Notes under the pieces: model-generated | The model's input: the letters and a program-made list of their open reading frames with translations, nothing else | Told to the model about the DNA's origin: nothing | Databases searched by the model: none | Program-made: the position numbers and the translations under genes | Assembly: GCA_946061355.1 (NCBI GenBank) | Contig: CAMGRE010000063.1 | Span: forward strand, 1-11,809 | Direction: 5' to 3' | DNA length: 11,809 bases | Source: an uncultured bacterium | GTDB taxonomy: Bacteria; Bacillota; Clostridia; Lachnospirales; Lachnospiraceae | Part shown: positions 8,078-11,809 of the stretch, one piece after another | Layout of the letters: each line of letters opens with the position of its first letter | Position numbering within the stretch: the first letter of the stretch is position 1

Positions 8078-8584
8078 ATGTATTACGGAGCGATCAAAAA
8101 ATATGATATCGCCAACGGAACAGGTGTCAGGGTCAGCCTCTTTGTGTCCGGCTGCAGACATCGTTGCAAGGGATGTTTCAATTCCGTTGCATGGGATTTC
8201 CGGTACGGACAGCCTTACACGGAGGATACCGAGGCAGAGATTCTGAAAGCACTTGCGCCGGATTATATCGAGGGCTTCAGTCTCCTTGGCGGAGAGCCCT
8301 TTGAACCGGAGAATCAGACAGAACTGGTCGGACTGCTCCGGAAGATCCATGAGCAGTATCCGGATAAGACAGTCTGGTGTTATACGGGGTATCTGTATGA
8401 TGTCGATCTGGCAGCAGGCGGCAGGGTGTACACAGATGTGACGGATGAAATGCTTTCTTATATCGATGTGCTGGTGGACGGAGAATTTATTGAGGATCAG
8501 AAGGATCTGTCGCTCGCATTCAGAGGCAGCGCGAACCAACGGATCTGGGATCTGAAAAAGAAAGAAATACTGGAACTGTCCTGA
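8078..8584 (+). CDS. nrdG: Anaerobic ribonucleoside-triphosphate reductase activating protein (radical SAM)
   Basis: The 168-residue iron-sulfur protein cleaves AdoMet to make the 5'-deoxyadenosyl radical that installs the glycyl radical on NrdD. The radical-SAM cluster motif CxxxCxxC is at C26, C30 and C33 (SGCRHRCKGC). It is preceded by NGTGVRVSLF and followed by the AdoMet-contacting GGEPF at 71-75. Length is normal (E. coli NrdG 154, others up to about 175). The ATG at 8078 is preceded by GAGGCGGG (8061-8068) at 9 bases. The gene starts 17 bases after cbiL, so translation is probably linked to the same message. It normally lies directly after nrdD; here cbiL stands between them. Confidence 0.95.
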   Translation: MYYGAIKKYDIANGTGVRVSLFVSGCRHRCKGCFNSVAWDFRYGQPYTEDTEAEILKALAPDYIEGFSLLGGEPFEPENQTELVGLLRKIHEQYPDKTVWCYTGYLYDVDLAAGGRVYTDVTDEMLSYIDVLVDGEFIEDQKDLSLAFRGSANQRIWDLKKKEILELS

Positions 8585-8621
8585 GAAAAATGTCATATGA
8601 TATCTTAACATGGAATTTATC

Positions 8622-8626
8622 GGAGG
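8622..8626 (+). promoter_or_regulatory. Ribosome binding site that selects ATG 8634
   Basis: GGAGG lies 7 bases before ATG 8634. The in-frame ATG at 8610 lacks such a site and would add eight residues with no family match (MEFIGGYC). Confidence 0.65.
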
Positions 8627-8633
8627 ATATTGC

Positions 8634-9146
8634 ATGAATCATTTTACGCCGGGTATGGCGTTTTCGGAGATTCTGCGTATGGACAGACCGGATGCGGTGG
8701 CATGGATCAGCGGCAATGAGGAGAACCCGAAGTTAAGCGGCAAGGTCAGTTTTTACCGCACACCTTATGAAGGGATTCTCGTGGAGGCAGAGATCTTCGG
8801 ACTTCCGAACATTAACACGCCGAAAGGTTCTCAGTTCTATGGAATGCACATTCATGAAGATGGAAACTGCACCAGACCTTTTGACCGGACGGGAACCCAT
8901 TATACCAGGAGCCTGAACATGGGACAGCAGTTCGTTCCCGCTACGGGCGAGCACCCGCAGCATTCCGGAGATCTGCTGCCGCTCATGGGGAATCAGGGCT
9001 ATGCATGGGGCGCTTTTTATGATAAGCGGTTCAACATTCCGGAGATCGTCGGCAGGAGTGTGGTCATCCACGCCATGCGGGACGACTTTACGACGCAGCC
9101 CGCGGGAGATTCCGGTGAAAAGATCGGCTGCGGCGTGATCCGCTGA
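8634..9146 (+). CDS. sodC: Cu/Zn superoxide dismutase family protein, apparently cytosolic
   Basis: The 170-residue protein has the Cu/Zn superoxide dismutase pattern. Copper ligands are predicted at H72 and H74 (GMHIHEDGNC), H146 (VVIHAMRDDF) and the bridging H89 (GTHYT). Zinc ligands are predicted at H107, H110 and D113 (EHPQHSGDLLPL). C79 and C166 (IGCGVIR) fit the conserved disulfide. All ligands can be assigned, but the zinc loop is atypical: two zinc histidines are 3 apart instead of about 9, and the bridging histidine is 18 from the next instead of about 8. There is no N-terminal signal peptide, although most bacterial SodC proteins are exported. The family converts superoxide to hydrogen peroxide and oxygen. 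Activity here is inferred because many family members are uncharacterised. The gene follows nrdG by 49 bases without a visible terminator and may belong to the same transcript. Confidence 0.85.
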   Translation: MNHFTPGMAFSEILRMDRPDAVAWISGNEENPKLSGKVSFYRTPYEGILVEAEIFGLPNINTPKGSQFYGMHIHEDGNCTRPFDRTGTHYTRSLNMGQQFVPATGEHPQHSGDLLPLMGNQGYAWGAFYDKRFNIPEIVGRSVVIHAMRDDFTTQPAGDSGEKIGCGVIR

Positions 9147-9256
9147 CCGAACCGGACGGAAAAGTCCTGTGCCGGACATTTCAAATTTTATAACAGATCG
9201 ATAAGGACAAAAACTATGTCCCAAGATAAATTAAAGTTTACAACAGGAGAAGACAG

Positions 9257-11065
9257 ATGAGTAAATTGGAACAGGTAAAATGTCAGGAAATGCTGTATGA
9301 TTTTAATGCAACCCGCCCCTCGCAGAAGGACAGGAGGAAGGAACTGCTCGCGCAGATGTTTGCGCAGATCGGTGAGGACTGTCAGATTGAGCCGCCGCTT
9401 TATGCAGACTGGGGTGGAAAGCATGTCTATATGGGAAAAGGCGTCCGTGCAGGTGTCAATCTGACACTGGTGGATACGGAGCCGATCCATATCGGCGGTC
9501 ATGTGACGTTCGGACCGAATGTGACCGTCCTTTCAGGAATCACGATCGGGGAAAATGCAGTGATCGGCGCAGGCAGTGTGGTGACTGAGGACATTCCGGC
9601 GAATGCGGTCGCAGAGGGAAACCCCTGCCGCGTTGTCGGTGAGGTGAGATCGGCGGCAGAACTGCATATCCCGCCGGTACCGGACACCAATCCGATGGCG
9701 GAGCGGATGGAGATTCCGAAGATAAAACATAAGATAGTGCAGCCTAAGCAGCCGCAACAGATGACACCGGTGCAGACAGGTAACTGGATCGACAGTGCCG
9801 TATTCTATCATATTTATCCGATGGGCTTCTGCGGGGCGGCAGACCGGAATGAGGGAGAGGCAACCGCCGGACACGGGATCCTGAAGCTGCTTGACTGGAT
9901 CCCTCATCTGAAGGCGATCGGGATCAACGCAGTATATTTCAGTCCGATCTTTCAGTCATTGACGCATGGCTATGACACATCGGATTACTTTGATACCGAT
10001 TCCCGTCTGGGTACGAAGGATGAGTTCAAGCAGGTGTTTGCGAAACTCAGGGAGAATCATATCCACATTGTGCTGGACGGTGTATTTAATCATGTCGGCA
10101 GAGGCTTCTGGGCATTCAAGGATGTGCAGGAGAAGCTTTGGGACTCTCCGTACAAGGACTGGTTCTCTGGACTGAATTTTGATCACGGCAATGCAAGCGG
10201 AGACCGCTTCCACTATGACTGCTGGGAAGGACATGAGGAACTTGTCAAGTTGAATCTGCGCAATCCAGCTGTGGTGAAGCATCTGCTCGATGCTGTGAGC
10301 ATGTGGATCGATGAGTTTGACATTGACGGACTGCGGCTCGATGCGGCAGACTGCGTGGATATGGATTTCTTCCGTCAACTTCGTTCTTTGGTCAAGGGAA
10401 AGAAACCGCATTTCTGGCTGATGGGTGAGATCATCCACGGAGATTACAAGCGCTGGGCAAATCCCGATATGCTGGATTCCACGACGAACTATGAGTGCTG
10501 GAAGGGAATCTACTCTAGCCATAACGACAAGAATTATTTTGAGATCGCGCATTCCTTGAAGAGGCAGTTCGGACAGGGAGGAATGTATAAGGATCTGGAA
10601 CTGTATTCCTTCGTGGACAATCATGATGTGAACAGGATCGCCAGCCTACTGAATGACGACAGAAATCTGAAAAATGTATATACATTGCTGTTTGCGATGC
10701 CGGGTGTTCCTTCAATCTATTACGGAAGCGAGTGGGGGATCAAGGCAGTGAAGGGACACGGGTATGATGCGGATAAGCCGCTGCGTCCCTGTCTCGATAT
10801 TCATGAGATGGAGAAGCTCTCTCCTGAACTCGGAGAGCATATCCGTATGCTGAGCGACCAGAGGGCATGTTCCGCAGCGCTGCAGAAGGGCGATTACGAG
10901 GAGATTTTCCTGCAAAACAGGCAGTACGCCTTTGCGAGAGTGCTCGGCGATGATGTGAAGGTTGCCGCGTTCAATATAGACGATTCGGATTACAATTTCC
11001 ACTTAGACTTCCGGGGCAAAAAGTATGAGTTTACATTGAAGCCGTACACGTCGTGTATTATATAA
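9257..11065 (+). CDS. Fusion of a truncated maltose O-acetyltransferase-like beta-helix domain with a GH13 alpha-amylase-family glycosidase
   Basis: The protein has 602 residues. Residues 1-130 resemble maltose/galactoside O-acetyltransferases: a helical start (FNATRPSQKDRRKELLAQMF), IEPPLYADWG at 44-53, then hexapeptide repeats ending GENAVIGAGSVVTEDIPANA...GNPCRVVGEV. Compared with the family, the stretch between FGPNV (85-89) and the final coil is missing, along with the catalytic histidine (the THPL/GHPL region), so acetyltransferase activity is doubtful. A Pro/Gln-rich linker spans about 138-175. Residues 177-602 are a complete GH13 unit: HGYDTSDYFDTD, DGVFNH at 274-279, VKLN at 330-333, nucleophile D362 (GLRLDAAD), acid/base E391 (MGEI), D457 (FVDNHD) and a C-terminal beta domain. 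This most resembles neopullulanase/cyclomaltodextrinase enzymes, but without their N-terminal CBM34. There is no signal peptide, so intracellular maltodextrin hydrolysis is likely. AGGAGA precedes the ATG by 7 bases. Confidence 0.9.
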   Translation: MSKLEQVKCQEMLYDFNATRPSQKDRRKELLAQMFAQIGEDCQIEPPLYADWGGKHVYMGKGVRAGVNLTLVDTEPIHIGGHVTFGPNVTVLSGITIGENAVIGAGSVVTEDIPANAVAEGNPCRVVGEVRSAAELHIPPVPDTNPMAERMEIPKIKHKIVQPKQPQQMTPVQTGNWIDSAVFYHIYPMGFCGAADRNEGEATAGHGILKLLDWIPHLKAIGINAVYFSPIFQSLTHGYDTSDYFDTDSRLGTKDEFKQVFAKLRENHIHIVLDGVFNHVGRGFWAFKDVQEKLWDSPYKDWFSGLNFDHGNASGDRFHYDCWEGHEELVKLNLRNPAVVKHLLDAVSMWIDEFDIDGLRLDAADCVDMDFFRQLRSLVKGKKPHFWLMGEIIHGDYKRWANPDMLDSTTNYECWKGIYSSHNDKNYFEIAHSLKRQFGQGGMYKDLELYSFVDNHDVNRIASLLNDDRNLKNVYTLLFAMPGVPSIYYGSEWGIKAVKGHGYDADKPLRPCLDIHEMEKLSPELGEHIRMLSDQRACSAALQKGDYEEIFLQNRQYAFARVLGDDVKVAAFNIDDSDYNFHLDFRGKKYEFTLKPYTSCII

Positions 11066-11112
11066 ACAGATTGCGGTGGGCAAAGAAATTTTATCTGATA
11101 TAAAAAAGAAAA

Positions 11113-11151
11113 TGCGGGAGAGCTGTTTAACAGGTCTCCCGCACATTTTTT
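11113..11151. terminator. Bidirectional rho-independent terminator between the GH13 fusion and trpF
   Basis: TGCGGGAGA (11113-11121) pairs perfectly with TCTCCCGCA (11135-11143). CTGT (11123-11126) and ACAG (11130-11133) extend the stem after one G-G mismatch, leaving a TTA loop. A T-run (11146-11151) follows on the + strand and an A-rich run (11102-11112) precedes it, which gives a T-run on the - strand. It can therefore end transcripts from both convergent genes. The trpF stop codon lies in the loop. Confidence 0.88.
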
Positions 11152-11738
11152 ACAAACAGGTCGATTTTGGCTGCGTCTTTATCCGGCAGTTCTTTTGTGA
11201 GTTCCACGCCGGAGGAGACATCCACGCCGTCCGGCTGCACTGTACGGATGGCATCCGCCACATTGTCAGGCGTCAGACCGCCCGCAAGCAGAAACAATTT
11301 GCCGTTCCTGGGGAAAGACTTTGCCGTGTTCCAGTCGAAAGGCTTGCCGCTGCCGGGCTCGGCGGCATCGATGACATAGCCTGCGATGCGGGGACTCTTT
11401 TCACAGGATGTAAATTCCGCCATGGAAGGGGAATTCAGTGCCCGCAGGATGGGAAGAGAGCCTTTCTCAAGGATCTCGTGAGACAACTCTCCGTGGATCT
11501 GGATGTAGTCGAAGCCGGCCTTTTCAATCTGCATGATCTGTTCCCATGTGGGAGATACGACAACAGCCACACTTTTTACCGAAGGATTCAGGGCGGCAAG
11601 GATCGCCTTTGCTTGTTCGATGGAGATATTCCGCTTGCTCTTTGGGAAAAAGAGAACCATCCCGGCGAAATCTACATGATTCCAGTTTACATAATCTGAT
11701 TCTTCCGGTCTCGTCAGACCGCAGATCTTTATTTTCAT
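11127..11738 (-). CDS. trpF: Phosphoribosylanthranilate isomerase
   Basis: The 203-residue TIM-barrel enzyme catalyses the Amadori rearrangement of N-(5'-phosphoribosyl)anthranilate to the 1-deoxyribulose form, the third step of tryptophan synthesis from chorismate. Family features are present in order: KICGLTRPE at 4-12 with catalytic base C6, GMVLFFPKSKR at 26-36, YIQIHG at 78-83, catalytic acid D124 in YVIDAAEPGSGKPFDW, the phosphate-binding LLAGGLTPDNV (150-160) and GVDVSSGVE (171-179). Length is normal (about 200). The ATG is preceded on the - strand by AGGAAA (11746-11751) at 7 bases. The gene is convergent with the GH13 fusion, and no other trp gene is visible. A promoter-like sequence lies just upstream, so it may be transcribed alone. 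Its last codons form one arm of the terminator. Confidence 0.95.
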   Translation of the reverse strand: MKIKICGLTRPEESDYVNWNHVDFAGMVLFFPKSKRNISIEQAKAILAALNPSVKSVAVVVSPTWEQIMQIEKAGFDYIQIHGELSHEILEKGSLPILRALNSPSMAEFTSCEKSPRIAGYVIDAAEPGSGKPFDWNTAKSFPRNGKLFLLAGGLTPDNVADAIRTVQPDGVDVSSGVELTKELPDKDAAKIDLFVKNVRETC

Positions 11739-11774
11739 AAGTTGTTTCCTGCCTTTTTATCTGTCTTATTTTTA

Positions 11775-11803
11775 GATATATCCTATTTCTTTACAATTTG
11801 CAA
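11775..11803 (-). promoter_or_regulatory. Possible sigma-A promoter for trpF
   Basis: Read on the - strand, TTGCAA (11803-11798, 4 of 6 to TTGACA) is followed after 17 bases by TATATC (11780-11775, 4 of 6 to TATAAT), in an AT-rich stretch 37 bases before the trpF start. An alternative pairing uses TTGTAA with TAAAAA. No T-box, trp attenuator or leader peptide is visible within the 71 bases available. Confidence 0.35.
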
Positions 11804-11809
11804 GAAAAT

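Noticed and set aside
9154..9167. Small inverted repeat GGAC/GTCC after sodC as a terminator
   Set aside because: The stem is only 4 base pairs and no T-run follows it directly.
9956..10624. A 222-codon open frame on the - strand
   Set aside because: It is antisense to the GH13 catalytic core, which contains all conserved regions in the + frame.
11076..11699. A 207-codon open frame on the + strand
   Set aside because: It runs through the terminator and antisense to trpF, which has full family motifs.

Overview
The window looks like chromosomal DNA of a strictly anaerobic Bacillota (Clostridia), most likely of the Lachnospiraceae kind. The grounds are an oxygen-sensitive class III ribonucleotide reductase with its radical-SAM activase, a cobalamin-pathway gene, purine-rich ribosome binding sites before nearly every gene, and short intergenic gaps. 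The genus cannot be read from the sequence. No tRNA, rRNA, CRISPR array or insertion sequence is visible, and no gene-free stretch exceeds 300 bases; the longest is the 186-base nrdD upstream region.

Layout. (1) Bases 2-1294: the 3' part of a two-domain (M.FokI-like) adenine-N6 DNA methyltransferase, cut by the window edge and AT-richer than its neighbours. (2) 1327-3582: a short UvrA-like double ABC ATPase without the UvrB-binding domain. (3) 3608-4924: a soluble tetratricopeptide-repeat protein. These three follow one another on the + strand with gaps of about 25-30 bases. (4) 4925-5110: a regulatory region with an extended -10 promoter, two NrdR-like boxes and a leader hairpin. (5) 5111-8584: nrdD, then a cobalt-precorrin-2 C20-methyltransferase gene (cbiL/cobI), then nrdG, so a cobalamin gene sits between the reductase and its activase. 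(6) 8634-9146: a Cu/Zn superoxide dismutase-family protein without a signal peptide. (7) 9257-11065: an unusual fusion of a maltose-acetyltransferase-like left-handed beta-helix domain to a GH13 alpha-amylase-family domain. The acetyltransferase part carries an internal deletion that removes its catalytic histidine region. (8) 11113-11151: a bidirectional terminator shared with convergent trpF (11127-11738, - strand), whose stop codon lies in the terminator loop.

How the genes may work together. nrdD and nrdG make deoxyribonucleotides without oxygen and are probably controlled by NrdR, which senses (d)ATP. CbiL would be co-expressed with them if the operon is read through. SodC could protect this radical machinery during oxygen exposure, but that is inference from position. 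The GH13 fusion is a likely intracellular maltodextrin-degrading enzyme. trpF is a separate amino-acid biosynthesis gene with its own plausible promoter.
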